A DNA stretch of 64,000 nucleotides from Rhizobium mongolense USDA 1844 (GCF_000419765.1 NZ_ATTQ01000004.1:310001-374000), one strand, 5' to 3'. Positions 12,557-22,970 are shown, counted from the stretch's first letter. Translations and numbers: made by a program. Notes: generated by a model from the letters alone, not told the origin.

Positions 12557-12808
12557 TTTTATTCCATTCGGGATTCATAAAGAGCGCCCTTGGAAAGGGT
12601 CGAAGGGCTCTTAACGCAATTTGAATTCCGCGCAAACGCCGAATGGGCAAGAAAGTGATGAAATTCGATGCAGCCGCACCCGATGATTTCTTCTCGCGTG
12701 CCATGATCAGCTGCTTGGGAAGCGCTACCTGAAATTGATGGGATTGACGGGAATCACTTTTAAGCGACTTCCTTGTTCGCTCTCTGATTGAGATCGAAGG
12801 AAGAAAAT

Positions 12809-13495
12809 ATGCAGAAAAACCTTGTTGCAGAGTTTTTGGGGACGTTCTTGCTGGTCTTTGGCGGATGCGGAAGTGCCGTTCTTGCTGCAGCCTTTCCGGA
12901 CCTTGGAATCGGCTTTGCCGGTGTTTCACTGGCATTTGGCCTGACCGTGCTGACGATGGCTTACGCCGTGGGCGGCGTTTCGGGAGGCCATTTCAATCCG
13001 GCCGTTTCCGTCGGCCTTGCGGTCGCCGGCCGATTCCCGGTGGGACGCCTCATTCCCTATATCGTCGTGCAGGTGATCGGTGCCATTGTAGCCGCCGCGC
13101 TCCTCTATATCGTTGCAAGCGGCAAGGCCGGCTTTGAACTGGGAGGTTTTGCCTCCAACGGCTATGGAGAGCATTCTCCCGGCGGCTATTCGCTGACTTC
13201 GGCATTGGTCATCGAAGTCGCCCTCACGCTGTTCTTCCTGATCGTCATTTTGGGCTCCACACATGGCAGGGCACCAACTGGCTTTGCCCCGCTTGCGATC
13301 GGCCTGGCGCTGACGCTGATCCACCTGATCTCGATCCCGGTGACGAACACATCCGTCAATCCCGCTCGCTCGACAGGCCAGGCTCTCTTTGTCGGCGGTT
13401 GGGCGCTGCAGCAGCTTTGGCTCTTCTGGCTGGCGCCGATCGCCGGCGCTGCGCTTGGCGGGCTTGTCTGGAAACTGCTAGACAAGGACGACTGA
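12809..13495 (+). CDS. aqpZ: Aquaporin Z
   Basis: A 228-residue major intrinsic protein with six membrane segments and both pore motifs: NPA at residues 63-65 and NPA beginning at residue 184. The selectivity-filter positions appear to be Phe43, His172, Thr181 and Arg187, which is the water-selective pattern rather than the wider glycerol pattern. The frame opens upstream at 12788, but the ATG at 12809 (MQKNLVAEF) has GAAGGAAG just before it and matches AqpZ N-termini. It is transcribed divergently from the MFS gene and ends in a strong terminator. Confidence 0.93.
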   Translation: MQKNLVAEFLGTFLLVFGGCGSAVLAAAFPDLGIGFAGVSLAFGLTVLTMAYAVGGVSGGHFNPAVSVGLAVAGRFPVGRLIPYIVVQVIGAIVAAALLYIVASGKAGFELGGFASNGYGEHSPGGYSLTSALVIEVALTLFFLIVILGSTHGRAPTGFAPLAIGLALTLIHLISIPVTNTSVNPARSTGQALFVGGWALQQLWLFWLAPIAGAALGGLVWKLLDKDD

Positions 13496-13522
13496 GGACG
13501 GCTTTCGCTGTCTGTCGGGGCG

Positions 13523-13553
13523 AACCCGCATAGGTCATCTATGCGGGTTTTTT
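13523..13553 (+). terminator. Intrinsic terminator after aqpZ
   Basis: A perfect eleven-base stem, AACCCGCATAG (13523-13533) with CTATGCGGGTT (13539-13549), has a five-base loop and ends in a run of six T (13548-13553). It insulates ddl-ftsQAZ from aqpZ transcription. Confidence 0.93.
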
Positions 13554-13662
13554 CATGCTGTGAGCGAACTTCAGCATGCTCCCGCAACGCGCTGATTTCG
13601 AGTCGGAAACATGCAGGCTGAGTGAGGTTGCTGAGGGGTGGAAACGTCTCGGGTGGGCACCG

Positions 13663-13703
13663 GTTAATAAAAGTAAACACTTCATTAACCATAATGTTGT
13701 CAT
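13663..13703 (+). promoter_or_regulatory. Possible CtrA-type or promoter region upstream of ddl
   Basis: An A/T-rich stretch in otherwise GC-rich DNA carries TTAA-N7-AAAC at 13664-13678 and a TTAACC half-site at 13685-13690, about 100 bases before ddl. CtrA in alphaproteobacteria recognises TTAA-N7-TTAAC and is known to control fts genes. The match is partial, so this is a suggestion only. Confidence 0.3.
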
Positions 13704-13792
13704 ATCGCTCCCATGTCTGAGGCGAAGCGGATTCGCGGGCAAGCTTGGTGCAAGCCTCGAAAATCAGGCTGAGGTTTATTTTGGGGGTACGT

Positions 13793-14719
13793 ATGAGTCG
13801 CAAGCATGTCGCTGTCCTGATGGGCGGATTTTCCTCGGAGCGGCCGGTGAGCCTGTCTTCGGGAACGGCTTGCGCGGATGCTCTCGAAGGCGAGGGCTTC
13901 CAGGTTACGCGGATCGATGTCGATCGCGATATTTCCGCGAAGCTGGCGGCGCTTCGTCCCGATGTCGCCTTCAATGCGCTGCATGGCCCCTTCGGCGAGG
14001 ACGGCACGATCCAGGGCATCCTCGAATATCTCGAAATTCCCTACACGCATTCCGGCGTTCTTGCCTCTGCGCTTGCGATGGACAAGGGCAAGGCCAAGGG
14101 GGTTGCGGCAGCGGCCGGCGTCCCTGTGGCGCAATCGGAAGTCATCAATCGTTTCGCCTTTCCGGCCGAGCATCCAATGAAACCGCCCTATGTCGTGAAG
14201 CCTGTCCGGGAGGGCTCCAGCTTCGGTGTCGTGATCGTTCAGGAGGATCAGGCTCATCCGCCGCAGATCATCAGTTCGCCGGAGTGGCGCTATGGTGAAG
14301 AGGTCATCGTCGAGCGGTATGTCTATGGCCGCGAACTGACATGCGGTGTCATGGGCGACAAGGCTCTCGGTGTGACCGAAGTGGTGCCGCAGGGTCACAA
14401 CTTCTATGACTATGATGCCAAGTATGCTGCGGGCGGCTCAAAACACGTCATCCCGGCGAAAATTTCACCGAATATTTACCAAAAAATACAATCATTGGCG
14501 TTAAGGGCGCATCAAGCAATTGGTTGTCGTGGGGTCAGTCGGTCTGACTTCCGTTACGACGACCGGTTCTCCGAAGATGGTGAAGTTATCTGGCTGGAAG
14601 TGAATACCCAGCCGGGCATGACGCCAACCTCCCTTGTGCCCGAAATGGCCGGCCATGCCGGTTATTCCTTTGGTGAATTCTTGCGTTGGATGGTGGAGGA
14701 CGCCTCTTGTTCTCGTTGA
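13793..14719 (+). CDS. ddl: D-alanine--D-alanine ligase
   Basis: A 308-residue ATP-grasp enzyme that makes the D-Ala-D-Ala dipeptide used by MurF. The ATG at 13793 ([12 protein letters not shown]) is preceded by GGGGGTA; the longer frame from 13745 has no such signal. Visible motifs are [23 protein letters not shown] in the ATP-grasp region, and [15 protein letters not shown] near the C-terminus (metal and substrate loop). It begins the second dcw block and overlaps ftsQ. Confidence 0.95.
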   Translation: MSRKHVAVLMGGFSSERPVSLSSGTACADALEGEGFQVTRIDVDRDISAKLAALRPDVAFNALHGPFGEDGTIQGILEYLEIPYTHSGVLASALAMDKGKAKGVAAAAGVPVAQSEVINRFAFPAEHPMKPPYVVKPVREGSSFGVVIVQEDQAHPPQIISSPEWRYGEEVIVERYVYGRELTCGVMGDKALGVTEVVPQGHNFYDYDAKYAAGGSKHVIPAKISPNIYQKIQSLALRAHQAIGCRGVSRSDFRYDDRFSEDGEVIWLEVNTQPGMTPTSLVPEMAGHAGYSFGEFLRWMVEDASCSR

Positions 14720-15639
14720 CGGTGAAAAGGATAGGGCGCCCAAGCCGTCAACCGAGCATCGCTCTTGCTGAAGGCGATGGGCGGATGGTTCTCCCGCGTC
14801 CGCTGCGCCGCGCGGTGCGCTTCCTCGTCAGTCTCGGAACTGGCCGTATCCACATCCCTGCGCATACCGGGACAATTTCTGCCCTCGCATTCTTCGCGGC
14901 GACCGGTCTCTACGGCATGTCGCTCGGCGGCCATACGGAAACGGTCGCGCAAGCGGCGACGACGGCTGCCGGCTTCGCCATCGAAGATGTGAAGGTTTCC
15001 GGCAATTCCGAAACCTCCGAAATCGAAATCTTTGAACTCCTTGGTCTCGACGGAACGACGTCGCTGGTCGCGCTCGATGTCGATGCTGCGCGCCGGAAGA
15101 TCGTCAAGCTTCCGTGGGTCGAAAGCGTCGAGGTCAGAAAGATTTATCCGAAGACGATCGAGGTCAAGCTCAAGGAGCGCCAGGCCTATGCGATCTGGCA
15201 GCATGGGCAGGAGCTTTCGCTGATCGAAAGAAATGGCAGCGTCATTGCGCCGCTTCGCGACAACAAGTTTTCGACGTTGCCGCTCGTTGTCGGCCGAGAT
15301 GCAGAAAGTGCTGCGGCTTCGCTCGAAGGCGAGTTTTCGAAGTGGCCGGACATCACGTCGCGCGTGAAGGCTTACGTCTGGGTATCCGGCCGACGCTGGG
15401 ATCTGCACATGGATAACGGCGTGGTGGTGAAGCTGCCGTCAGACGATGTCGATCAGGCGCTCGCCAGGCTGTCGAAATTCAACAAGGAACAGGATCTTCT
15501 GGCGCGGGACATCGCAGCGGTCGATCTCAGGCTGGTGGACAGGACCGCGATCCAACTGACCCCGGAGGCCATGGCGCGCCGGCAGGTCGTTCTCGATCTG
15601 CGGACAAAGGATTTGAAGAAGGCGGGGCAGAATATATGA
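14707..15639 (+). CDS. ftsQ: Cell division protein FtsQ
   Basis: A 310-residue bitopic division protein: a cytoplasmic N-terminus, one membrane segment around [17 protein letters not shown], then a periplasmic POTRA domain beginning near [11 protein letters not shown] and a beta domain. FtsQ links FtsBL and the early divisome. No ATG is available. Two TTG codons are possible, 14686 and 14707; I choose 14707 ([10 protein letters not shown]) because GGAGGA at 14695-14700 lies seven bases before it. That makes it overlap the ddl stop by 13 bases. Its end overlaps ftsA by four bases. Confidence 0.9.
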   Translation: MFSLTVKRIGRPSRQPSIALAEGDGRMVLPRPLRRAVRFLVSLGTGRIHIPAHTGTISALAFFAATGLYGMSLGGHTETVAQAATTAAGFAIEDVKVSGNSETSEIEIFELLGLDGTTSLVALDVDAARRKIVKLPWVESVEVRKIYPKTIEVKLKERQAYAIWQHGQELSLIERNGSVIAPLRDNKFSTLPLVVGRDAESAAASLEGEFSKWPDITSRVKAYVWVSGRRWDLHMDNGVVVKLPSDDVDQALARLSKFNKEQDLLARDIAAVDLRLVDRTAIQLTPEAMARRQVVLDLRTKDLKKAGQNI

Positions 15640-16967
15640 GCTTGTTCGGTTCGTCCCATTTCGGATTGCCGCGCCTGAAGCCGCTGTCGTCGAAGCGGTC
15701 GCATATCGTTTCGGTGCTCGACATCGGATCGACCAAGGTCGTTTGCATGATCGGCCGCCTGACGCCTCGCGAAGAGAGCGAGATTCTTCCGGGCCGCACG
15801 CACGACATCGAAATCATCGGCATCGGCCACCAGCGCTCCCGCGGCATCAAGACCGGTGTCATCGCCGATCTCGATGCGCTCGAAGGCGTCATCCGACTTG
15901 CCGTCGATGCGGCCGAGCGTATGGCGGGCCTTACCGTCGAAAGCCTGATTGTCAATCTGACGGCTGGCCGTCTCGGCAGCGACATCTACACGGCGACGAT
16001 TGATCTCGGCGGCCAGGAAGTCGAACTCAACGATCTCAAGAAGGTGCTTGCAGCCGCCTGCCAGCAGTCGCTGCGCCAGGATCGCGCCGTGCTGCACTCT
16101 CTCGCAACCGGCTTCTCGCTCGATGGCGAACGCGGTATCCGCGACCCGCTGGCGATGTACGGCGATGTGCTTGGCGTCGACATGCATGTCGTGACCGCCG
16201 AACGTGCCGCATTGAAGAACCTCGAGCTCAGCGTCAATCGCGCGCATCTCTCCGTCGAGGGCATCGTTGCGACACCGTACGCCTCCGGGCTGGCCGCTCT
16301 CGTCGACGACGAAGTCGAGCTCGGCTGCTGCGCGATCGACATGGGCGGCGGCGCGACGACGATCTCGGTCTTTGCCGAAGGCAAGCTCGTCCACACGGAT
16401 GCCGTCGGTCTTGGGGGCCTTCACGTCACGACCGATCTGGCGAGAGGCCTTTCGACCCGCATCGAGGACGCGGAGCGCCTCAAAGTGGTTCACGCTTCGG
16501 CATTCTCGAACTCCTCCGACGAGCGCGAGCTCATCTCGATCCCGCCGATCGGGGAAGACGAGCGCGATCAGCCGACGCAGGTGCCGCGCGCGCTCGTTTC
16601 GCGCATCGTCGGTGCACGCATCGAGGAAACGATGGAATTGATCCGCGACCGGATCCAGCGCTCTGGCTTCAGCCCGATCGTCGGAAAGCGTGTCGTGCTG
16701 ACGGGCGGCGCAAGCCAGTTGACCGGTCTTGCGGAAGTGGCGCGGCGCATCCTGGCGCGCAATGTCCGCATCGGCCGTCCGATGGGCGTCTCGGGTCTGC
16801 CGACGGCAGCCAAGGGACCGGCGTTTTCGACGGCGGTCGGACTGATGATCTATCCGCAGGTCGCGGACATGGAAACACATGCGTCACAGAGCGGCCTGCT
16901 CATGTCGCTTGGGGGTAATAACAGCCGCATCGCCCGGATGGGCCAGTGGCTGAAGGAAAGCTTCTGA
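15636..16967 (+). CDS. ftsA: Cell division protein FtsA
   Basis: A 443-residue actin-like ATPase that tethers FtsZ to the membrane. The phosphate-1 loop VLDIGSTKVVCMIG near the N-terminus and the phosphate-2 segment CCAIDMGGGATTISVF match the FtsA/MreB/Hsp70 fold. The C-terminus ends in an amphipathic GQWLKESF, fitting the membrane-targeting helix. The start overlaps the ftsQ stop by four bases. ftsZ follows after 56 bases. Confidence 0.96.
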   Translation: MSLFGSSHFGLPRLKPLSSKRSHIVSVLDIGSTKVVCMIGRLTPREESEILPGRTHDIEIIGIGHQRSRGIKTGVIADLDALEGVIRLAVDAAERMAGLTVESLIVNLTAGRLGSDIYTATIDLGGQEVELNDLKKVLAAACQQSLRQDRAVLHSLATGFSLDGERGIRDPLAMYGDVLGVDMHVVTAERAALKNLELSVNRAHLSVEGIVATPYASGLAALVDDEVELGCCAIDMGGGATTISVFAEGKLVHTDAVGLGGLHVTTDLARGLSTRIEDAERLKVVHASAFSNSSDERELISIPPIGEDERDQPTQVPRALVSRIVGARIEETMELIRDRIQRSGFSPIVGKRVVLTGGASQLTGLAEVARRILARNVRIGRPMGVSGLPTAAKGPAFSTAVGLMIYPQVADMETHASQSGLLMSLGGNNSRIARMGQWLKESF

Positions 16968-17023
16968 AGTTGAGTGAATTGGCCGGCGTGGCGATGCGGC
17001 CATAAAGAGAAGGAACAGGTACC

Positions 17024-18727
17024 ATGACTATCAAGCTGCAAAAGCCGGATATCACTGAGCTGAAGCCGCGTATCACCGTGTTCGGTGTCGGCGGCGGCGG
17101 CGGCAATGCTGTCAACAACATGATCTCTGCCGGTCTCCAAGGCGTCGACTTCGTCGTTGCCAATACGGATGCCCAGGCGCTGACCATGACGAAGGCCGAA
17201 CGCATCATCCAGCTCGGCGCCAACGTCACCGAGGGTCTCGGTGCCGGTTCGCAGCCGGAAGTCGGCCGCGCAGCCGCCGAAGAGTGCATCGATGAGATCA
17301 TCGATCACCTCAGCGGCACGCATATGTGCTTCGTCACCGCCGGCATGGGCGGCGGCACAGGCACGGGTGCTGCCCCGGTCGTCGCGCAGGCCGCCCGCAA
17401 CAAGGGCATCCTGACCGTCGGCGTCGTCACCAAGCCGTTCCACTTCGAAGGCGGCCGCCGCATGCGTCTTGCCGAATCCGGCATCGAGGAACTGCAGAAG
17501 TCGGTCGATACGCTGATCGTTATTCCGAACCAGAACCTCTTCCGTATCGCAAACGACAAGACGACCTTCGCCGATGCTTTCGCCATGGCCGACCAGGTTC
17601 TCTATTCGGGCGTTGCGTGCATCACCGATCTGATGGTGAAGGAAGGTCTCATCAACCTCGATTTCGCCGACGTCCGCTCGGTCATGCGCGAAATGGGCCG
17701 CGCGATGATGGGTACCGGCGAAGCATCCGGCCAAGGCCGCGCGATGCAGGCTGCCGAAGCTGCAATCGCCAACCCGCTGCTCGACGAAACCTCGATGAAG
17801 GGTGCTCAGGGCCTCCTGATCTCCATCACCGGCGGCCGCGACCTGACGCTCTTCGAAGTCGACGAGGCTGCGACCCGCATTCGCGAAGAAGTCGATCCGG
17901 ATGCCAACATCATCCTCGGCGCGACCTTCGACGAATCGCTCGAAGGCATCATCCGTGTCTCCGTCGTTGCGACCGGTATCGACCGTGCGATGAACGAAGC
18001 TGCTGCCAAGAACTTCCAGCCTGCCGCAAAGCCAGCTATCCGTCCTTCCGCGGCCGTTGCTCCGGCACCGGCCGCAGTTCAGCCTGCGCCAGTCATGCAG
18101 GCACCGAAGCCGGCCGATCCGATCGCGCAGACCATCCGCATGGCGGAAGCCGAGATGGAACGCGAGCTCGAAATCCCTGCTCCGCGCCCTGCAACTCCGG
18201 TTCAGCAGCCTGTTGCTCAGGACGCGTTCCGTCCGCAGAGCCGCATCTTCGCAGCCGCTCAAGAAGCTCCAGCCGCTCGTCCGGCTCCGGTGCAGTCCGC
18301 ACCGGCACCCGTTATGACCCAGCCGGCGCCGCAGCCGGTCATGCAGCAGCCGGTTCGCCAGGAACCTGCCATGCAGCAGCCGGTCCGCATGCCAAAGGTC
18401 GAGGACTTCCCGCCGGTCGTTCAGGCCGAGATCGATCACCGCGCCCAGCCAGCTGCCGCACAGGCGCATGAGGAACGCGGCCCGATGGGTCTGCTGAAGC
18501 GAATCACCAATTCGCTCGGCCGCCGCGAAGAGGAAGTCGCCCCCGAGATGACGGCAGCGCCTGCCGCCGCTTCGCAGCAGCGCCGCCCGCTTTCGCCCGA
18601 GGCGAGCCTTTATGCGCCACGCCGCGGCAATCTCGACGACCAGGGCCGCAGTGTTCCGCAGGCCCGCATGATGCAGGAAGACGACCAGCTCGAGATTCCT
18701 GCTTTCTTGCGCCGCCAGTCGAACTGA
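17024..18727 (+). CDS. ftsZ: Cell division GTPase FtsZ, long-linker form
   Basis: A 567-residue tubulin homologue that forms the Z ring. The tubulin signature GGGTGTG is at residues 109-115, and the GTPase core ends near residue 320. It is followed by a ~230-residue linker very rich in Pro, Ala and Gln with PAPV/QQPV repeats. The conserved C-terminal peptide that binds FtsA, around [10 protein letters not shown], ends the protein. The long linker is typical of alphaproteobacterial FtsZ1. The ATG at 17024 has AGAAGGAACAGG upstream. It closes the dcw cluster. Confidence 0.97.
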   Translation: MTIKLQKPDITELKPRITVFGVGGGGGNAVNNMISAGLQGVDFVVANTDAQALTMTKAERIIQLGANVTEGLGAGSQPEVGRAAAEECIDEIIDHLSGTHMCFVTAGMGGGTGTGAAPVVAQAARNKGILTVGVVTKPFHFEGGRRMRLAESGIEELQKSVDTLIVIPNQNLFRIANDKTTFADAFAMADQVLYSGVACITDLMVKEGLINLDFADVRSVMREMGRAMMGTGEASGQGRAMQAAEAAIANPLLDETSMKGAQGLLISITGGRDLTLFEVDEAATRIREEVDPDANIILGATFDESLEGIIRVSVVATGIDRAMNEAAAKNFQPAAKPAIRPSAAVAPAPAAVQPAPVMQAPKPADPIAQTIRMAEAEMERELEIPAPRPATPVQQPVAQDAFRPQSRIFAAAQEAPAARPAPVQSAPAPVMTQPAPQPVMQQPVRQEPAMQQPVRMPKVEDFPPVVQAEIDHRAQPAAAQAHEERGPMGLLKRITNSLGRREEEVAPEMTAAPAAASQQRRPLSPEASLYAPRRGNLDDQGRSVPQARMMQEDDQLEIPAFLRRQSN

Positions 18728-18750
18728 GCGGACACAGAATCGCCACGCAT

Positions 18751-18776
18751 GCGCCCGGGATCACGGTCCCGGGCGC
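18751..18776 (+). terminator. Hairpin after ftsZ
   Basis: A perfect ten-base GC stem, GCGCCCGGGA (18751-18760) with TCCCGGGCGC (18767-18776), has a six-base loop. There is no clear T run, so it may act as an mRNA 3'-end stabiliser or a weak terminator. The rest of the 289-base ftsZ-lpxC gap shows nothing else I recognise. Confidence 0.6.
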
Positions 18777-19016
18777 AGCTGTATCAAAGCGTCATATAAG
18801 TTGATGATTCCTAAATCATTTCAAGCGGATGCTTTCGTAACAAAGCGAAACGAACAGTGATTTGGATTGGAGCCCGGCCGCACGTATGTATGACGTCATG
18901 GGACCGTGCCTTTGCCGTCTTCATGGCGACAATTCGGCGGTGGGCAAAACAGGTTGGCGGTTTGTTTTCGGTGCTTTGGGCGCTACGGACCGTAAATGCA
19001 ATAAAGGCAGAATTTT

Positions 19017-19973
19017 ATGGTTATTGGCATGCTTGGCTTCCAGACGACGGTTTCGCGCCCGGTGACCCTTTCGGGCACCGGCGTCCATTCCGGCGCGGAA
19101 GTCACCATTACTTTCAATCCGGCTGAAGTCGATACCGGCGTTGTTTTCCATCGCATGCATGACGACGGCAGCGTTACCGAACTGCGTGCCGTCTCCGCTC
19201 AGGTCGGCAGCACCGATCTCTGCACCGTCCTTGGCTTTTCCCCGGCGCATTCGGTTGCGACGATCGAACATGTCATGGCAGCGCTCTACGCGCTCGGTCT
19301 CGATAACGTCGTGATCGAGGTACATGGCGCCGAAATGCCGATCATGGACGGCAGCTCGGCACCCTTTATCGAGGCGATCGAGCAGGTTGGCCTCGTTTCG
19401 CTCGGTGTGAAGCGCCGCTATATCCGCATCACCAAGCCGGTTCGCATTGAGCATGGCGGCTCCTGGAGCGAGTTCCGCCCGTATGACGGCACGCGCTTCG
19501 AAGTCGAGATCGATTTCGAATGCCCGCTGATCGGCCATCAGAAGTGGGAAGGAAATCTGACGGCAGCGACCTTCAAGTCCGAACTGTCGCGCGCACGCAC
19601 CTTCGGCTTCATGCGCGACGTGGAGCGTCTCTGGGCCTCCGGCCACGCGCTCGGTTCGTCGCTTGAGAATTCCGTCGTCATCTCCGACGACAATACGGTC
19701 ATCAACGTCGAAGGCCTGCGCTACGCAAAGGATGAGTTCGTGCGTCACAAGGCGCTCGATGCCGTCGGCGACCTGGCGCTTGCCGGTGCTCCCTTCATCG
19801 GCTGCTACCGCTCTTATCGCGGTGGTCACAAGATGAATGCCAATGCTTTGAAGGCACTGCTCAGCGACACGACTGCCTATGAAGTTGTCGAGACTTCTGC
19901 TGCGCGCCCGCGCGTTACACCCCGCGATTTCGTCGCCGTTAACGCTCCCGGATTCGCCCCCTGGTCGGCATGA
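19017..19973 (+). CDS. lpxC: UDP-3-O-acyl-N-acetylglucosamine deacetylase LpxC
   Basis: A 318-residue zinc hydrolase that performs the committed step of lipid A synthesis. The zinc-binding histidine in TIEHVMAAL and the HKALDAVGDLALAG segment (second His and Asp ligands) are intact, as are two related alpha/beta domains. The ATG at 19017 (MVIGMLGFQTT) follows AAAGGCAG. Its position right after ftsZ is the common proteobacterial arrangement. It is transcribed separately, with its own terminator. Confidence 0.96.
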   Translation: MVIGMLGFQTTVSRPVTLSGTGVHSGAEVTITFNPAEVDTGVVFHRMHDDGSVTELRAVSAQVGSTDLCTVLGFSPAHSVATIEHVMAALYALGLDNVVIEVHGAEMPIMDGSSAPFIEAIEQVGLVSLGVKRRYIRITKPVRIEHGGSWSEFRPYDGTRFEVEIDFECPLIGHQKWEGNLTAATFKSELSRARTFGFMRDVERLWASGHALGSSLENSVVISDDNTVINVEGLRYAKDEFVRHKALDAVGDLALAGAPFIGCYRSYRGGHKMNANALKALLSDTTAYEVVETSAARPRVTPRDFVAVNAPGFAPWSA

Positions 19974-19999
19974 CCTCCACACCAAATTTCAGGCCAGGG

Positions 20000-20026
20000 C
20001 CGCCTCCTTCGGGAGGCGGTTTTTTT
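20000..20026 (+). terminator. Intrinsic terminator after lpxC
   Basis: An eight-base stem, CCGCCTCC (20000-20007) with GGAGGCGG (20012-20019), is closed by a TTCG tetraloop and followed by seven T residues (20020-20026). This is a textbook rho-independent terminator. Confidence 0.95.
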
Positions 20027-20261
20027 ATGTACTTCCGTAAGCCGATAACTGTTCTCCAGCATATGCTTAGGAGCAACGGGTCCGATTAAAGTCAAAAACC
20101 GGGATATTCTGACGCTTGCTGCCACAAAAATGCGTTAATGGCTCATCATTGCGTTGCTCTCGCCACACATTTGTGGCTAGAAACGCCGGCGAGGTGTGGC
20201 TGCCGCAGGGTGGGGTAGCGGCAGTTGGGATTCTTCTATGGATTATGCAAGGTCTGAAGGT

Positions 20262-21107
20262 ATGATGAAGACAGCGCGCGCTTTGCTCGCATCGCTCGTG
20301 ATTTTGAGTGCAGGCGCCTTGATTTCCAGTTGCCAGTCGGACCCTGATATCGACATCACCAAGCTCGGCCTTAACAACGATCCGCCGGACGTCCTCTACA
20401 ATCAGGCGCTTGCCAACATGAAGGCCGGCAACATGGCCGAAGCCGCGCGCAAGTTCGACGCGATCGACCGCGAAAACCCGTTTTCCGAATGGGCGCGCAA
20501 GGCTCTCGTGATGAGTACCTTCGTGAAGTACCGCCAGGGCAAGATCGACGACGCCCTCGCATCGGGCAACCGCTATATGGCGCAATATCCGAAGTCTGAA
20601 GATGCGGCATATGTTCAGTACCTGATCGGCCTCAGCTATTCGAAGCAGATTTCCGACGTGACGCAGGATCAGCGGGCTTCCTCCAAGACCATCGAAGCCA
20701 TGCAGGCCGTCATCGACAACTATCCGGACTCCGAATATGTCGACGACGCGCAGGCAAAGATCCGCTACGCCCGCGACCAGCTCGCCGGCAAGGAAATGCA
20801 GGTCGGCCGTTATTATCTCGAGCGCAAGGAATATCTTGCAGCCGTCTCCCGCTTCCGTATCGTGGTTGAGAAGTATCCGAACACGAATCAGATCGAGGAA
20901 GCGCTGGCGCGTCTCGTCGAGGCCTATTACGCGATGGGAATCGTCGAAGAAGCCCAGACGGCAGCCGCTGTTCTCGGTCACAACTATCCGGATAGCCAGT
21001 GGTACGCCGATTCCTTCAAGCTGCTGCAGTCGGGCGGTGCCGAGCCCCGGGAGAACAAGGGCTCCTGGATTTCCGCAGCCGGCAGGAAGCTGCTGCTCGG
21101 CTCGTGA
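20262..21107 (+). CDS. bamD: Outer membrane assembly lipoprotein BamD
   Basis: A 281-residue lipoprotein of the BAM complex, which folds beta-barrel proteins into the outer membrane. From the ATG at 20262 ([12 protein letters not shown]) there is a short lipoprotein signal peptide with a lipobox ISSC at residues 21-24, so maturation at Cys24 is expected. TPR-like repeats follow: [35 protein letters not shown]. The frame extends to 20196, but the longer start would bury the signal. recN starts 13 bases downstream. Confidence 0.93.
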   Translation: MMKTARALLASLVILSAGALISSCQSDPDIDITKLGLNNDPPDVLYNQALANMKAGNMAEAARKFDAIDRENPFSEWARKALVMSTFVKYRQGKIDDALASGNRYMAQYPKSEDAAYVQYLIGLSYSKQISDVTQDQRASSKTIEAMQAVIDNYPDSEYVDDAQAKIRYARDQLAGKEMQVGRYYLERKEYLAAVSRFRIVVEKYPNTNQIEEALARLVEAYYAMGIVEEAQTAAAVLGHNYPDSQWYADSFKLLQSGGAEPRENKGSWISAAGRKLLLGS

Positions 21108-21120
21108 GGCCTGACACGCA

Positions 21121-22794
21121 ATGCTGATCCAGCTTTCGATCCGCGATATCGTTCTGATCGAGCGGCTGGATCTTGCCTTCGAAACCGGGCTCTCGGTTCT
21201 GACGGGCGAAACCGGTGCCGGAAAATCCATTCTCCTCGACAGTCTTTCGCTGGCGCTTGGCGGGCGCGGCGACGGCGACCTCGTGCGCCACGGCGAGGAC
21301 AAAGGGCAGGTGACGGCCGTCTTCGACGTGCCAATGGATCACGGTGTCCGCCAGCTTCTGCGCGAGAACGGGATTGATGACGAGGGCGACCTCATCTTCC
21401 GGCGCCAGCAATCGGCCGACGGCCGCACCAAGGCCTATGTCAACGATCAGCCGGTAAGCGTGCAGCTGATGCGCCAGGCCGGACAGATGCTCGTCGAAAT
21501 CCACGGCCAGCACGATGACCGCGCGCTTGTCGATACGCATGCGCACCGGCTTCTGCTCGATGCCTTCGCCGGCATCAACGAGGATGCGGCGGCAGTCTCG
21601 GAGCTTTACCGCATCTGGCGCGACGCGGAGCGAACGCTGAAAAAGCATCGCGAAAAGGTGGAGAACGCGGCCCGCGAAGCCGACTACCTCCGGTCCTCCG
21701 TCGACGAGTTGGAAAAGCTCTCGCCGCAAGACGGCGAGGAGGAGGAGCTTGCCGAGCGCCGCCAGAAGATGATGAAAGCGCAACGCATTGCAGGCGACAT
21801 CGCCGAGGCCTCCGAGTTTTTGAACGGCAATGCCTCACCGGTGCCCCATATCGCCTCGCTGGTGCGCCGCCTGGAGCGCAAGAGCCACGAGGCGCCCGGA
21901 CTGCTGGAAGACACTGTGGCGCTGCTCGATGCGGCTCTGGACCAGCTTTCAAACGCGCAGATGGAAGTGGAGGCAGCACTCCGAAAGACGGAATACGATC
22001 CGAAGGAACTGGAGCGTGTCGAGGAGCGACTCTTTGCCCTGCGCGCCGCGTCCCGCAAATATTCCGTGCCTGTGACCGAGCTTCCAGCCCTTGCCGTGCG
22101 GATGATCGCCGACCTTGCCGATCTCGATGCCGGCGAGGAGAAGCTGGTGAAGCTCGAAGCTGAGGTCGGTGTCGCCAAGGCGAATTACGATGCCGCGGCC
22201 CGCTCGCTTTCGGACAAGCGTCACCACGCAGGCGAAGCGCTCGCCGCCGCCGTCATGGCGGAACTGCCGGCGCTCAAGCTGGAGCGTGCGCGCTTCATGG
22301 TCGAGATGATGACCGACGCGGCAGACGCAACGGCCGAGGGCATCGATGTCGTCGAGTTTCACGTTCAGACGAATCCAGGGACGCGTCCGGGCTCGATCAT
22401 GAAGGTGGCATCGGGCGGCGAGCTTTCGCGCTTTCTGCTTGCTCTGAAAGTGGCGCTTGCCGATCGCGGTTCGGCGCCGACGCTCGTCTTTGACGAAATC
22501 GACACCGGTGTCGGTGGCGCCGTTGCCGATGCGATCGGCCAGCGACTGAAGCGGCTCTCCGACCGCGTGCAGGTTCTCTCGGTCACCCATGCCCCGCAGG
22601 TCGCCGCGCGTGCAGCAACGCACCTGCTTATCTCCAAGGGACCGGTTTCCGACGGCTCTGAGAAGATTGCCACGCGCGTCGCGACGATGGCGCATAAGGA
22701 CCGCACGGAAGAAATCGCCCGCATGCTTGCTGGAGCCTCCGTGACCGAAGAGGCAAGGGCGGCTGCGGCTCGACTTTTGGCGGGAAATGGTTAG
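21121..22794 (+). CDS. recN: DNA repair ATPase RecN
   Basis: A 557-residue SMC-like protein acting in double-strand break repair. The Walker A motif GETGAGKS is at residues 29-36; a central coiled-coil region with many Glu/Arg/Lys residues covers about 160-380; the ABC signature region (SGGELSRFLLALKVAL) and Walker B TLVFDEIDTGVGG follow. The SMC-type halves fold back to form one ATPase head. It probably shares a transcript with bamD. Confidence 0.96.
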   Translation: MLIQLSIRDIVLIERLDLAFETGLSVLTGETGAGKSILLDSLSLALGGRGDGDLVRHGEDKGQVTAVFDVPMDHGVRQLLRENGIDDEGDLIFRRQQSADGRTKAYVNDQPVSVQLMRQAGQMLVEIHGQHDDRALVDTHAHRLLLDAFAGINEDAAAVSELYRIWRDAERTLKKHREKVENAAREADYLRSSVDELEKLSPQDGEEEELAERRQKMMKAQRIAGDIAEASEFLNGNASPVPHIASLVRRLERKSHEAPGLLEDTVALLDAALDQLSNAQMEVEAALRKTEYDPKELERVEERLFALRAASRKYSVPVTELPALAVRMIADLADLDAGEEKLVKLEAEVGVAKANYDAAARSLSDKRHHAGEALAAAVMAELPALKLERARFMVEMMTDAADATAEGIDVVEFHVQTNPGTRPGSIMKVASGGELSRFLLALKVALADRGSAPTLVFDEIDTGVGGAVADAIGQRLKRLSDRVQVLSVTHAPQVAARAATHLLISKGPVSDGSEKIATRVATMAHKDRTEEIARMLAGASVTEEARAAAARLLAGNG

Positions 22795-22822
22795 GCACAA
22801 GGTCATACCGTCTTATTGATCT

Positions 22823-22970
22823 TCACCCTAACCCTCTCCCCGTTTTGACGGGGAGAGGGACGTGCTTCACGCAAGTGCACGTTCTGCTGAAATGGCGCGG
22901 CATATACCTTCATCCCGTCAGAACGGGGAGAAGGAGCCGGCAGGCGGAAGAAGGGCCGCCTCATCCGCCT
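22823..22970. repeat. Rhizobial-type intergenic mosaic repeat, copy 2
   Basis: The recN-ligA gap carries the same module order as the repeat at 7475-7617: CCCTCTCCCCGTTTTGACGG with its partner CGGGGAGAGGG, a variable middle, then CCCGTCAGAACGGGGAGAAGG with GCCGGCAGGCGG. Two palindromic halves could form stem-loops. There is no ribosome site or good coding frame across it. Confidence 0.72.

Noticed and set aside
18857..19126. 89-codon frame upstream of lpxC
   Set aside because: It overlaps the start of lpxC in another frame and has no motif; lpxC has the better start.
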